The position numbers and the translations under genes were made by a program. Of a stretch of DNA of 64,000 bases, positions 1 through 10,038 are shown piece after piece. Numbering within the stretch: the stretch's first letter is position 1; the number at the start of each line of letters is the position of its first letter. This DNA is from CAVSDF01 sp963726715 (GTDB lineage: Bacteria; Bacteroidota; Rhodothermia; Rhodothermales; BA12). The DNA lies in NCBI GenBank assembly GCA_963726715.1, contig CAVSDF010000010.1:558001-622000 (forward strand), read 5' to 3'. The notes beneath the pieces were generated by a model. The model saw only the letters and a program-made list of their open reading frames with translations, was not told the DNA's origin and searched no databases.

Positions 1-444
1 ATCTCCTCCGAGGAGACGTTGGTCGCCGCGCCGGTGCGGTCGACGTTGAGGATCGACGAGCCCTGCCCGAAGACGACGACCTCCTGCCCTTCGACGCCGC
101 TCTCGCGGAGCGTGACGTTGACCGTGAGGTCCTGCGAGAGCGTCAGGCTCAGGCCCTCACGCGTGTCGGTGCGGTAGCCGATGTAGGTGACGGTGACCGT
201 GTACGGCCCGCCGACGCGCAGGCCGGTCAGGTTGAAGCGCCCGTCGCCGCGCGTGACGGTGCCGTAGCGGCTGCCCGACGGCACGTGGAGCGCGACGACG
301 GTGGCGCCGGGGAGTTCGTCGCCGTTGGTGTCGGTGATGCGGCCGTTCATGGCGGCGGTCGTGACCTGGGCGGTCGAGACGGTCGGCGCCGCGAGTCCGA
401 GGAGGAGCGACGAGGGCCAGAACGAGTGCGGTAACTCGGTTCAT
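1..444 (-). CDS. TonB-dependent outer-membrane receptor, N-terminal part (cut by window edge)
   Basis: Only about the first 145 codons are present, read leftwards from the ATG at 444. After a hydrophobic signal peptide ending near STAQV comes a carboxypeptidase-regulatory-like beta-sandwich, visible as NGRITDTNGDELPGATVVAL and then GRFNLTGLRVGGPYTVTVTY. The segment next to the edge, GQEVVVFGQGSS, looks like the approach to a plug domain. This is the usual start of Bacteroidota TonB receptors that import siderophores or glycans across the outer membrane; the substrate cannot be told. One surplus base near 408, inside the signal peptide, breaks the frame; removing it restores the leader, so I treat it as an error. 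It is divergent from the nuo genes. Family confident, substrate unknown. Confidence 0.75.
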
Positions 445-925
445 CGGGGGACGAGGGAGTGAGGAACGGGCGCCGAGACCGCTGGGGACGCGGTTCGGCA
501 GGTGAAGCGCGGCGAAGGTAGCGCGCCGGGAATCGGCCCTTCGTCAAGGCTGCGTGCATCACCATTCGGTAACCAGAGACGCGTGGTGTCTTCACGCGGG
601 CGTGGGTGCGGCGACAGCGTGGGTGCGGCCACGGTGCGCGGTACCGGGGCCGGGTGCGCGGGCGACGGGTTCGGAAACACGCCGCCGTTCGGTGGGGGCG
701 GGTCTGAGACTCGCCCCCACAACCACCGCCATCCCGTCCGGCCATCCACTGGCGCCTTCGTCCGTCGTCATCCCGTACCCAATCTCCCCATCCCCGTCAC
801 CCCTTCACGCGCCCGCGTTGCCGAGCGGCGGCGCGGCGCGGTACCTTGCGGCGGCCTCCGCTCCGGCGGTGCTCGCCCGCAGCGCTCCTCCGCCCCGTCC
901 CGGCCCCCTCCGACCCCGGCCCCCG
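445..925. other. intergenic region upstream of nuoA, no gene recognised
   Basis: About 480 bases separate the divergent TonB receptor and nuoA. Open frames here are GC-rich shadows without recognisable protein content. It presumably holds promoters for both directions, but I see no motif clear enough to mark. Confidence 0.5.
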
Positions 926-1294
926 ATGCTCGACCAGTTCGTCCCGCTCTTCCTGCAGATTCTCATGGCCACCGGCCTTGCGATGACGCTGCTCAAAGGC
1001 GCCGAGCTCCTCGGCCCCAAGCGCCCGAACGCCCTCAAGACCAAGGCCTACGAGAGCGGCATGGACCCGATCGGCACGGCGCGCGACCGCTACTCGGTCA
1101 AGTTCTACCTCGTCGCGATGATCTTCATCGTCTTCGATGTCGAAGTCGTCTTCATGTACCCGTGGGCCGTCACCTTCAAGGAGTTCCTCGACGCCGGCAT
1201 CGGCCTGCCCATCCTCGGCGTCGTCGGCGTGTTCCTCGTCGTGCTGACGCTCGGCCTCGTCTACGACATCAAGAAGGGCGGCCTCGAGTTCTGA
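926..1294 (+). CDS. nuoA: NADH-quinone oxidoreductase subunit A
   Basis: A 122-residue membrane subunit of respiratory complex I, part of the hinge between peripheral and membrane arms. Three hydrophobic helices are visible (about residues 1-25, 60-85 and 90-115). The conserved loop reads KAYESGMDPIGTARDRYSVK and the second helix carries FDVEVVFMYPWAV, the family hallmark with acidic residues in the membrane. The ATG at 926 gives the normal family length; earlier in-frame codons would add a proline-rich leader that the family lacks. It is the first gene of the nuoA-G cluster and lies about 125 bases before nuoB. Confidence 0.96.
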   Translation: MLDQFVPLFLQILMATGLAMTLLKGAELLGPKRPNALKTKAYESGMDPIGTARDRYSVKFYLVAMIFIVFDVEVVFMYPWAVTFKEFLDAGIGLPILGVVGVFLVVLTLGLVYDIKKGGLEF

Positions 1295-1419
1295 CCCGGC
1301 CGGACGCTCACAGGCTCCCCCGAACTTTCAGTCGGCGCCGAAAGCACGCGCCGCGGGGCCGAAACCGCCCTTCCAGAGCCGGGTTCGCCCCCTCGCACCT
1401 CCTCCGATTTCCTGCCGCG

Positions 1420-2106
1420 ATGGCCTTCGACAACGTCTCCCGTGACGGCTTCCTGACGACCCGCATCGACGCGGTCGTCAACTGGGCGCGCTCCAACTCG
1501 CTCATGCCCATGCCGATGGGCCTCTCGTGCTGCGCCATCGAGATGATGGCCTTCGCCGACCCCAAGTACGACGTCGCCCGCTTCGGCGCCGAGGCCATGC
1601 GCTTCTCGCCCCGCCAGGCCGACCTGATGATCGTCGCGGGCTGGGTGTCGTACAAGATGGCCCACACGATCCGCCGCATCTGGGACCAGATGCCCGACCC
1701 CAAGTGGTGCATCGCCATGGGCGCCTGCGCCTCGTCGGGCGGGATGCACCGGTGCTACGGCGTCGTGCAGGGCTGCGACAACTTCCTGCCGGTCGATGTC
1801 TACATCCCCGGCTGCCCGCCGCGGCCCGAGTCGGTGCTGCACGCGCTCATGGACATCCAGGAGAAGATCCGCAACACGTACTCGCTCGCCGACGACTACG
1901 CGAAGGGCGGCGTCACCGACCGCGTCGCCGTGGCGATGCCGCGCGTCGTGAGCGACCTCGGCCTCCGCGACGCCTCGCCGGTGACGCTCCACATCGACCA
2001 GATCCAGGACGAGCGCATGGGCGGCGCGGGCCTCGTCTCCGCCCCGCGCCGCAGCGCCCGCGCGGTCGTCGCCAGCGACGGCTCGGCTCCCGTTCTCCAC
2101 CCCTGA
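1420..2106 (+). CDS. nuoB: NADH-quinone oxidoreductase subunit B
   Basis: A 228-residue complex I subunit that carries the terminal [4Fe-4S] cluster N2, which passes electrons to quinone. The ligand motifs are all present: tandem cysteines in GLSCCAIEMM, one in AMGACASSGG and one in DVYIPGCPPRPE. The chosen ATG yields MAFDNVSRDGFLTTRIDAVV, a standard length N-terminus. The last ~50 residues form a longer than usual tail (ending SDGSAPVLHP) with no known role. It is followed by nuoC after only 11 bases, so the two are surely co-transcribed. Confidence 0.97.
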   Translation: MAFDNVSRDGFLTTRIDAVVNWARSNSLMPMPMGLSCCAIEMMAFADPKYDVARFGAEAMRFSPRQADLMIVAGWVSYKMAHTIRRIWDQMPDPKWCIAMGACASSGGMHRCYGVVQGCDNFLPVDVYIPGCPPRPESVLHALMDIQEKIRNTYSLADDYAKGGVTDRVAVAMPRVVSDLGLRDASPVTLHIDQIQDERMGGAGLVSAPRRSARAVVASDGSAPVLHP

Positions 2107-2117
2107 TCTCGCCTGTC

Positions 2118-2777
2118 ATGGCCGCCACGCCCGCGTCGCTTCCGTTCCACTTCACCCCCGCCGACGCGGCCCCGCCCGTCGGCGCCAACCCGCACGCGAA
2201 GGCCACGACGGCCTGCGCCGACATCGCCGACGCGCTGCGTGAGGCCTTCGGCGACGCGGTTCTCGACGTGAGCGAATACGCGGGCGAGACGACGGTGCGC
2301 GTCGAGGCCGGGCGGATCGTCGAGATCTGCACGCACCTGCGCGACGCCCTCGCCTTCACGTACCTCGCCGACCTCGGCGGCATCGACCGCTTCACCGACG
2401 ACGCGCGCTTCGAGGTCTTCTACAACCTCGTCTCCGTCGAGCGGCAGCGGCGGCTCCGCGTGACCGTGCGCATCGACGAGGAGCACCCGCACCTGGCGTC
2501 GGTGACCGGCGTCTGGCTCGGCGCCGGGTGGAACGAGCGCGAGGCATGGGACATGTTCGGCATCGTCTTCGACGGCCACCCCGACCTGCGCCGGATGTAC
2601 CTGCCGGAGGATTTCGAGTACCACCCGCTGCGCAAGGAATTCCCCCTCCTCGGCATCCCCGGATCGCTGCCGCTGCCCTCGAACCGCTCCGACGGCACGC
2701 TCAGCCTCGACCCCTTCCCCGCCGCCCACGGCAACCCGACGCCGCAGTCGTTCGAGGAGACGCCGAGCGCCCGCTGA
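2118..2777 (+). CDS. nuoC: NADH-quinone oxidoreductase subunit C
   Basis: A 219-residue peripheral-arm subunit of complex I (30 kDa family). The signature is intact: GWNEREAWDMFGIVFDGHPD followed by RRMYLPEDFEYHPLRKEFPL. It packs against NuoD and has no cofactor. The ATG at 2118 follows nuoB by 11 bases. C and D are separate genes here, not fused as in enterobacteria. The C-terminal ~30 residues are Pro/Ser rich and unlike the core. Confidence 0.96.
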   Translation: MAATPASLPFHFTPADAAPPVGANPHAKATTACADIADALREAFGDAVLDVSEYAGETTVRVEAGRIVEICTHLRDALAFTYLADLGGIDRFTDDARFEVFYNLVSVERQRRLRVTVRIDEEHPHLASVTGVWLGAGWNEREAWDMFGIVFDGHPDLRRMYLPEDFEYHPLRKEFPLLGIPGSLPLPSNRSDGTLSLDPFPAAHGNPTPQSFEETPSAR

Positions 2778-2865
2778 GCCGCCCGCGCCCTGCCGCCCGC
2801 GACCTGTTCGCGCCCCGTCGTCCTCGCCCGGCCTCCGCGCCGCGCCCCCGCTTTCCCCCGATCCG

Positions 2866-4213
2866 ATGCCTTCCATGCCCGTTGCGGCCGCCTCCGCGGC
2901 GACGCCCGACAGCCCGGACAACGTCTTCACCTTCTGGCCCCGCCACCAGGCGGCCATCTACGAGCGCCTGGAGTCCAAGCATGCGTGGCTCGACACGGGC
3001 GACGGCGCGCCGGTGGACGGCGACCAGGAAGAGCACGACCCGCTCGACCACCAGATGACGCTCAACATCGGCCCGCAGCACCCGGCGACGCACGGCGTGC
3101 TCCGCGCCGTCGTGAAGCTCGACGGCGAGTTGATCGAGAAGTGCGTGCTCGACATCGGCTACCTGCACCGCGGCATCGAGAAGATGGCCGAGCACAAGAC
3201 GTTCCAGGAGTTCATGCCCTACACGGACCGCATGGACTACCTCTCGCCGTACTCGAACAACGTCGCGTGGTGCCTCGCCGTCGAGAAGCTGTGCGCCATC
3301 GAGGTCCCCGAGCGCGCGCAGTGGATCCGCACGATGGCCTGCGAGCTGGCGCGCGTGTCGTCGCACCTGCTCTGGATGGGCGTCGGGCTCATGGACGCGG
3401 GCGCGGTCAGCGTCTTCCTCTGGGCGTGGCAGTACCGCGAGGACATCGCCGCCATCTTCGACGAGATCGCGGGCGCCCGCCTGACCGTCTCCCACAGCCG
3501 CATCGGCGGCGTGGCGAGCGACCTCACGCCGGCCGCGCTCGCACTCCTGCGGACGTTCGTCAACGACATGCCTGCCGTCGTCGAGGGCTGGCGCAAGCTG
3601 CTCGGGCGCAACCGCATCTGGGTCGACCGCAACGTCGGCATCGGCACGCTCACGCGTGAGGAGGTCCTCGCGATGGGGATGCGCGGGCCGAACCTCCGCG
3701 CGAGCGGCGTCGAGCACGACATCCGCCGCTTCGAGCCGTACTTGAAGTACCCGGAGGTCGACTTCAACATCCCGACGCGCACCGAGGGCGACTCGTGGGC
3801 ACGCTTCCACGTGCGGATGGAGGAGATGCTCGAGTCGATCAAGATCATCCGGCAGTGCCTCGACCGCCTGCCCGAGGGGCCGATCCGCAACGCGGACGCC
3901 GAAGAAGGCGATTCCGTCGAAGAACGAGGTCTATTACTCGATGGAGGGCATGATCCACGACTTCATGATGACGAGCGAGGGCGTCGTCGCGCCGAAGGGA
4001 TCGCACGCTTACCACGCCATCGAGGCGCCGAAGGGCGAGCTCGGCTTCTACCTGACCGGCGACGGCACCGGCACCCCGTGGCGCTGCCGCATCAACGCGC
4101 CGAGCTTCGCCAACCTGCAGGGCCTCGAGCCGATGATGGAGGGCGCCAGCATGGGCGACATGGTGGTTCTGATCGGCACCATCGACCCGGTGCTCGGCGA
4201 ATCCGACAAATGA
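2866..4213 (+). CDS. nuoD: NADH-quinone oxidoreductase subunit D (one frameshift)
   Basis: The 49 kDa subunit that forms the quinone pocket with NuoB. The N-terminal core shows NIGPQHPATHGVLRAVVKL and DIGYLHRGIEKMAEHKTFQE; the C-terminal part continues KNEVYYSMEGMIHDFMMTSE and ends FANLQGLEPMMEGASMGDM. The two parts lie in different frames. Deleting the G at about 3901 joins DA to KKAIPSKNEVYYSMEG and restores a protein of about 448 residues, the normal length. I read this as a sequencing insertion because nuoD is essential to the complex. A later in-frame ATG at 2875 is also a possible start. Confidence 0.94.
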
Positions 4214-4245
4214 TGGGTGCGTGACGCCCGCCCGTGCCCGACGAC

Positions 4246-4273
4246 GTAGGGGCACGATATATCGTGCCCCTAC
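4246..4273. repeat. 28-bp perfect palindrome (GTAGGGGC class)
   Basis: A perfect self-complementary 28-mer with arms GTAGGGGCACGATA and their complement, between nuoD and nuoE. Related copies lie at 9439-9466 and 35332-35359, and relatives with a different stem at 21433 and 47131. In RNA it would form a strong hairpin, yet it sits inside an operon. Confidence 0.9.
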
Positions 4274-4396
4274 ACCCACCGCCGCCCCGCCCGACGCGCA
4301 CCCCGCCGCCCCGTCCGGGCACCTGCACGACGACATCCGCGCACCGCGCATCCCGCCGCCGCGCGGCGCCTGTTTCCGACCTTCGATCTCTCCGCG

Positions 4397-5119
4397 ATGT
4401 CCAACATCCACCAGGAACTCTCGCCCCTGCCCGACCGCTCGCCCGAGGTGGTCTTCGGGCCTGACCTGCTCGTCTGGACCGATGAGGAGGCGGCGCTCGT
4501 CGCCCGCTTCCAGGCGCAGTACCCCGAGGCCGAGGCCGCGGTGATGAAGACGCTCTGGCTGGCGCAGGAGAAGTTCGGTTACCTCGCCCCCGAGGTCATC
4601 GCCTTCGTCGCCGAGACGCTCGGCATCGCGTACTCGCAGGCGTACGGCGTGGCGACGTTCTACACGATGTACTTCAAGGAGAAAAAGGGGCGCTACGTGC
4701 TCGACGTCTGCACGTGCTTCTCGTGCCAGCTCTGCGGCGGCTTCGACATGCTGCACCATTTGGAGCAGACGCTCGGCGTCCACGTCGGCGAGACGACTGA
4801 CGACGGGCTGTTCACGATCCAGGAGGCCGAGTGCCTCGGCGCGTGCGGCTCGGCGCCGATGCTGCAGGTGACGAACGCCGAGTACGTCCACAACCTCACG
4901 ACTGACAAGGTCGACCGCCTCGTGGCGTCGCTCCGCGCGGGCGAGGCCGTTCCGTTCGAGAGCGTGACGCTCCCGCAGGACGAGGACGAGATGGGCGGCA
5001 ACCGCCGCACCGACGCCGACGCCACCGTGCGGTCCATCCCCCCGCCCGTCTCGCGCCTCATCGGCATGGCCCACGCCGCCCACGCCGAGACCGACGACAC
5101 CAAGGTCGACGCCCACTGA
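4397..5119 (+). CDS. nuoE: NADH-quinone oxidoreductase subunit E
   Basis: A 240-residue thioredoxin-fold subunit carrying the [2Fe-2S] cluster N1a. The four ligands are seen in VCTCFSCQLCGG (thioredoxin-like loop near residue 110) and in CLGACGSAP about 40 residues later. The helical N-terminal domain contains QEKFGYLAPEVIAFVAETLG and YGVATFYTMYF, as in the family. The last ~60 residues extend beyond the usual end of about 170-180 and look disordered. It is separated from nuoD by a 183-base gap holding a palindrome. Confidence 0.96.
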   Translation: MSNIHQELSPLPDRSPEVVFGPDLLVWTDEEAALVARFQAQYPEAEAAVMKTLWLAQEKFGYLAPEVIAFVAETLGIAYSQAYGVATFYTMYFKEKKGRYVLDVCTCFSCQLCGGFDMLHHLEQTLGVHVGETTDDGLFTIQEAECLGACGSAPMLQVTNAEYVHNLTTDKVDRLVASLRAGEAVPFESVTLPQDEDEMGGNRRTDADATVRSIPPPVSRLIGMAHAAHAETDDTKVDAH

Positions 5120-5124
5120 CCGCC

Positions 5125-5304
5125 ATGACGCTCCACGTTGAATTCGACCGCGAGGACGACGGGCGCTGGATCGCTGAGATTCCGGCGCTTCCGGGTGTTC
5201 TCGTCTACGGCGACTCGCGCGAGGCCGCGCTCCGGAGCGTCGAGGCGCTCGCGCTCCGCGTCCTCGCCGACCGCCGGCCGAGAATTCTGAACTTGTCGCC
5301 GTAA
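5125..5304 (+). CDS. HicB-like antitoxin, small
   Basis: A 59-residue protein starting at ATG 5125, five bases after the nuoE stop. It reads EFDREDDGRWIAEIPALPGV followed by YGDSREAALRSVEALALRVL, which is the partial RNase-H-like fold of HicB/UPF0150 antitoxins. It lacks a separate DNA-binding tail. In intact pairs the HicA toxin gene follows directly; here a repeat element and a damaged hicA-like segment follow. The pair sits inside the nuo operon, an odd place for a toxin-antitoxin module. Confidence 0.75.
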   Translation: MTLHVEFDREDDGRWIAEIPALPGVLVYGDSREAALRSVEALALRVLADRRPRILNLSP

Positions 5305-5330
5305 GCCTCTGAGCAGTGTCCTGTCTCTTT

Positions 5331-5404
5331 CGTCATTCCCGCGCAGGCGGGAATCCAGTCTGCCCCTCCGAAGGCTCTGGATCCCCGCTTTCGCGGGGAT
5401 GACG
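5331..5404. repeat. Double-hairpin repeat element (ATTCCCGC class)
   Basis: Two hairpins, CATTCCCGC/GCGGGAATCCAG and CTGGATCCCCGC/GCGGGGATGACG, themselves arranged as an inverted pair around 18 bases. From general knowledge, elements beginning CGTCATTCCCGC are widespread short repeats in many bacterial genomes. This copy lies between the hicB-like gene and the hicA remnant and probably replaced the 5' part of hicA. Confidence 0.85.
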
Positions 5405-5424
5405 GTGGTGAAAGTGGATGCCCA

Positions 5425-5604
5425 ATCAAGCAGACTCGGCGCCTCCAACACCTCTTCGTCACCACCCTTTGAGCAGACGTGACCGTCAGCGACGATCTTC
5501 TCAAACTGACCGTCCCGGCACACCGCCCGCTCAAGCGCTCGACGCTCTCTCACATTCTCAAGCAGGCCCGGCTCGACCTAGACGCCCTGCTTCGCCTGCT
5601 CTGA
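5425..5604 (+). pseudogene. HicA-like toxin remnant
   Basis: The 3' end encodes KLTVPAHRPLKRSTLSHILK then ARLDLDALLRLL up to the stop at 5602-5604. This matches the C-terminus of HicA (mRNA interferase with a double-stranded-RNA-binding fold), whose families end in a PLKxGTL...IL pattern followed by ELLxLL. Upstream, QTRRLQHLFVTT in the same frame resembles the central GSHLFLTT segment with its catalytic histidine, but a TGA and the lost N-terminus break it. A GTG at 5479 would allow a 41-residue C-terminal piece. I infer an inactivated toxin; a sequencing error alone would not explain the missing start. Confidence 0.55.
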
Positions 5605-5613
5605 CTCCCGACC

Positions 5614-6963
<1,350 letters not shown>

Positions 6964-7032
6964 CGCGTCGGGCTCCCTCTGCCCGCCGCTGGCTTCGTCA
7001 ACGTTGCCTTCTACTCTCTTCCGACACCGATC

Positions 7033-7557
7033 ATGACCCGCCTCGCCCTCTTCGCCGCCGCCCTCGCCCTTCCGCTCGCTGCCTGCCAGACGGCCACCGA
7101 CGCGCCGGACGCCCCCGCCACGACCGCATCCGCGACCGCGCCGATCGACGGCTTCGACGGCTTCGGCGACGCCATCGCCGACACGGCCTCGGCACTCCCG
7201 GCGAGCACCGTCACCGCCGACGCCGACGCCTACACGGGCAAGACGGTCACCGTCTCCGGCACCGTCGCCGAGGTCTGCCAGAAGGCCGGCTGCTGGGCGA
7301 CGCTCGTGACGGACAACGGCACCATCCGCATCAACGTCGCCAAGGAGAACGGCACCGGGCCGTACGTCTACACGATGCCGACCGACATCGCCGGGCGGCA
7401 CGTCGTGGCGACGGGCTACTTCGAGAAGACGACGACGCCTGCCGACCATGTCGAGCACATGGCGCAGGAATCGGGCACGTACGACTCGACGAAGACGTAC
7501 ACCGCCGCCGAGGAACTGCGCCTGACGGCCACCGGCGTGCTCGTCCGCAAGGCCTGA
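7033..7557 (+). CDS. DUF4920-type lipoprotein within the nuo operon
   Basis: A 174-residue protein with a lipoprotein signal peptide (LALPLAAC, lipidated Cys near residue 18), an Ala/Thr/Asp-rich linker to about residue 60, and a C-terminal DUF4920 domain (OB-like fold) with VSGTVAEVCQKAGCWATLV. The CxxxxGCW segment is typical of that family; the family's function is not established. It lies between nuoF and nuoG with gaps of about 70-80 bases, so it is probably co-transcribed with complex I genes. Whether it has any role in complex I is unknown. Confidence 0.8.
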   Translation: MTRLALFAAALALPLAACQTATDAPDAPATTASATAPIDGFDGFGDAIADTASALPASTVTADADAYTGKTVTVSGTVAEVCQKAGCWATLVTDNGTIRINVAKENGTGPYVYTMPTDIAGRHVVATGYFEKTTTPADHVEHMAQESGTYDSTKTYTAAEELRLTATGVLVRKA

Positions 7558-7636
7558 GCGCGCCTCCTCATCCCTCTCCCGGCGGTGCTGCACGACGCGG
7601 CCCGCCCTCCGCGACGACCCCAGCGACGACCCTGCG

Positions 7637-9352
7637 ATGAACGTTTCGATTGACGGACAGACCGTCGAGGCTGAGAACGGCAAGCTGCTCCAGCACATGC
7701 TCGACACCGGCCTCGACCTGCCGCACTTCTGCTACCACCCGGCCCTCTCCATCCCCGCCAACTGCCGCCAGTGCCTGGTGGAAGTCGGTACGCCGGCGAT
7801 GGACCGCGAGACGCGCCAGCCGCAGATGAACGCCGACGGCTCGCCGGTCATCGCGTGGATGCCGAAGCTGCAGACGTCGTGCTCGGTCGACATGACCGAC
7901 GGGATGCACGTGCGCACGCACGTCACGAGCGCGCTCGTCCGGGACGCGCAGGAGGGCAACCTCGAGTTCCTGCTCATCAACCACCCGCTCGACTGCCCGA
8001 TCTGTGACCAGGCCGGCCAGTGCCCGCTCCAGATTCAGGCCTACAAGTACGGGCCGGAAGGCTCGCGCTTCGAGTTTCGGAAGGTCCACAAGCCCAAGCG
8101 CGTCCCCCTCGGCCCGCGCGTCACGCTCGACGCCGAGCGCTGCATCAACTGCACGCGCTGCACGCGCTTCACGAGCGAGGTGTCGGGCTCGAACCAGCTC
8201 ACCATTATCAGCCGCGGCGTCAAGAACTACCCGATGACGCCTCCGGGCACCGTCTTCGACGACCCGTACTCGCTCAACACGGTCGACATCTGCCCCGTCG
8301 GCGCGCTCACGTCGAGCGAGACGCGGTTCCAGGCGCGCGCGTGGGAGATGTCGCAGACGCCGTCGATCACGGTGCGCAACGCCAAGGGCGCGAACTGCTA
8401 CTACGGCGTGCGAGACAACCTCGTGCTCTCCGTCACCGCCCGCCCGAACGCCGACGTGAACGGATTCTGGCTCGCCGACGACGACCGCGCGGGCCTCGAC
8501 GCCTTCAACGACGGCCGCGCCTCGGGCGCCCGCGTGCGCGTGGGTGGGATGCTGCAAGCGGCCGACTGGACGCTCGCCACGACCGCCGCCGCCGACGTGC
8601 TGCGGAGCGCGTCGCGCGCCGTGTTCGTCGGGTCGGCGAACGCGTCGGTCGAGGACAACTACCTGCTCCAGAAACTCGCCGCGAGCGTCGGCGGCACCGT
8701 CGCCGGGTACCTGCCGCACGTCGTCGCGGGCGCGGGCGACGGCTGGCTCGTCACCGACGACAAGACGCCGAACGCGCGCGGCGTCGAGGCGCTCGGGATG
8801 ACGGCCCTCTCTGGCGACGCCTTCCGCGGCGCGATCTCCGGCGCCGACGCGCTCGTGGTCCTCGGCGACGACCCGCTGGCGATGGGCGCCTGCACGCTTG
8901 GCGATCTCGATGGCGTCGCGGTGATTGCGATGCCGACGCACGAGGCGAACGGCCTGATCGCCACCGCCGCCGTCGTGCTGCCGCTTGCGATGGTCGTCGA
9001 GACCGTCGGCACGTACGTGAGCGAAGACGGCCATGCGCAGCGCTCGGTGCCGTGCAAGGCGATCCGCGCCGTCAACCGGACGCTCGTGATGGCGATGGGC
9101 GCGAGCCGCACCGACCAGCACGGCACGCCGTTCGACCGCTGGTACAACGAGTCGCACAAGGTCGACTGCCTCCCCGGCTGGGCCGTCCTCCCCGATATCG
9201 CGAGCGCCCTCGGCCACGAGATGCGGTTCAAAGGCCCGAAGCAGATCCTCGACACCCTTGCCGCCGAGCACGACGCCTTCGCAGGCCTCTCGTACGACGC
9301 GATGGGCACGATGGGCGTGCGCCTCGCAGGCGCTGCCGTGGATGCAGCCTGA
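7637..9352 (+). CDS. nuoG: NADH-quinone oxidoreductase subunit G
   Basis: A 571-residue iron-sulfur subunit. The N-terminal [2Fe-2S] ligands are in HFCYHPALSIPANCRQCLVE. The His/Cys3 [4Fe-4S] site is INHPLDCPICDQAGQCPLQ. A further [4Fe-4S] site is CINCTRCTRF with DICPVGAL. The remaining ~330 residues are a reduced molybdopterin-oxidoreductase-like region without visible cofactor ligands, as is common for NuoG; it is shorter than in E. coli (about 900). It is the last gene before a strong hairpin terminator, which ends this part of the complex I cluster. Confidence 0.96.
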   Translation: MNVSIDGQTVEAENGKLLQHMLDTGLDLPHFCYHPALSIPANCRQCLVEVGTPAMDRETRQPQMNADGSPVIAWMPKLQTSCSVDMTDGMHVRTHVTSALVRDAQEGNLEFLLINHPLDCPICDQAGQCPLQIQAYKYGPEGSRFEFRKVHKPKRVPLGPRVTLDAERCINCTRCTRFTSEVSGSNQLTIISRGVKNYPMTPPGTVFDDPYSLNTVDICPVGALTSSETRFQARAWEMSQTPSITVRNAKGANCYYGVRDNLVLSVTARPNADVNGFWLADDDRAGLDAFNDGRASGARVRVGGMLQAADWTLATTAAADVLRSASRAVFVGSANASVEDNYLLQKLAASVGGTVAGYLPHVVAGAGDGWLVTDDKTPNARGVEALGMTALSGDAFRGAISGADALVVLGDDPLAMGACTLGDLDGVAVIAMPTHEANGLIATAAVVLPLAMVVETVGTYVSEDGHAQRSVPCKAIRAVNRTLVMAMGASRTDQHGTPFDRWYNESHKVDCLPGWAVLPDIASALGHEMRFKGPKQILDTLAAEHDAFAGLSYDAMGTMGVRLAGAAVDAA

Positions 9353-9370
9353 CGCCTCGTTGTGGAATCG

Positions 9371-9406
9371 ACGCGGCGCGGCGGTCTTCGGATCGCCGCG
9401 CCGCGT
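9371..9406 (+). terminator. Transcription terminator after nuoG
   Basis: Perfect 13-bp stem (ACGCGGCGCGGCG and its complement) with a 10-base loop, followed by GTCGTTTGT. It lies 19 bases after the nuoG stop. It supports nuoG as the end of the nuoA-G transcript, leaving nuoH to separate expression. Confidence 0.8.
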
Positions 9407-9438
9407 GTCGTTTGTGGAGGGTGTGGAGGCGGTGCCAT

Positions 9439-9466
9439 GTAGGGGCACGATAGATCGTGCCCCTAC
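9439..9466. repeat. 28-bp near-perfect palindrome (GTAGGGGC class)
   Basis: Arms GTAGGGGCACGAT and its complement around a two-base centre. Differs from the copy at 4246 only in the centre. Confidence 0.9.
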
Positions 9467-9597
9467 GCCCACTCCGGCCCGGCCCGTCTGTGAAGGAAGT
9501 GTGTGACCGATGCGGTACGTCGGTGCGGGCATGGCATCCTGCGGCGCGGGCGCGGGTGCTACCCGGCGACACCGTCTCACCTTGCCCCCTTCCCACG

Positions 9598-9990
9598 ATG
9601 GAAACGACCCGATCCCGCGACGCCGCCGTCGACCGCCCCGGCAGCGCCCAGGGCGACTTCGCCGGAGACCCGGCCCGCAACGCCGCCAGCGACGCGCCCG
9701 ATCTCGACCTCGCCGCCCCCGACACGCTGGCCGCGATGGGCGGCGACTCGCTCGGCGGTCCGCGCGCAGGCGCGCTCGACACCGGCGACCTCTACGACGC
9801 TTCCGAAGAAGCCGGTGCCGACGCCGACGCCCCTTCGCTCAGCGCCGCGCCGACGGCCAAGCCCTCCGACCCGCTCGCGCGCTCCGGTTCGTCCGACGAG
9901 GTCCTCGGCGAACTCGAGACCGACGACGATGCCTTCGGCCCCGGCTCCGGCGCCCTCGGCGACACCAACTCGCCCAGCGACGAGCGCTGA
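9598..9990 (+). CDS. Acidic, probably disordered protein of unknown function
   Basis: From the ATG at 9598 this gives 130 residues rich in Asp, Ala, Gly, Ser and Pro, with no hydrophobic segment, no cysteine and no recognised domain. Repeated acidic stretches such as GELETDDDAFGPGSGALGD suggest a soluble, intrinsically disordered protein. A longer reading starting at 9457 would run through the palindrome and is unlikely. The next gene encodes a similar acidic protein, and the pair ends at a strong terminator, so they are probably one transcript. Stress or desiccation roles have been proposed for such proteins in general; nothing here proves it. Confidence 0.5.
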   Translation: METTRSRDAAVDRPGSAQGDFAGDPARNAASDAPDLDLAAPDTLAAMGGDSLGGPRAGALDTGDLYDASEEAGADADAPSLSAAPTAKPSDPLARSGSSDEVLGELETDDDAFGPGSGALGDTNSPSDER

Positions 9991-10038
9991 CGGCGGTCGC
10001 GCCGCATGCCTCTCCTCCACATCAACACCCCCGATCCC

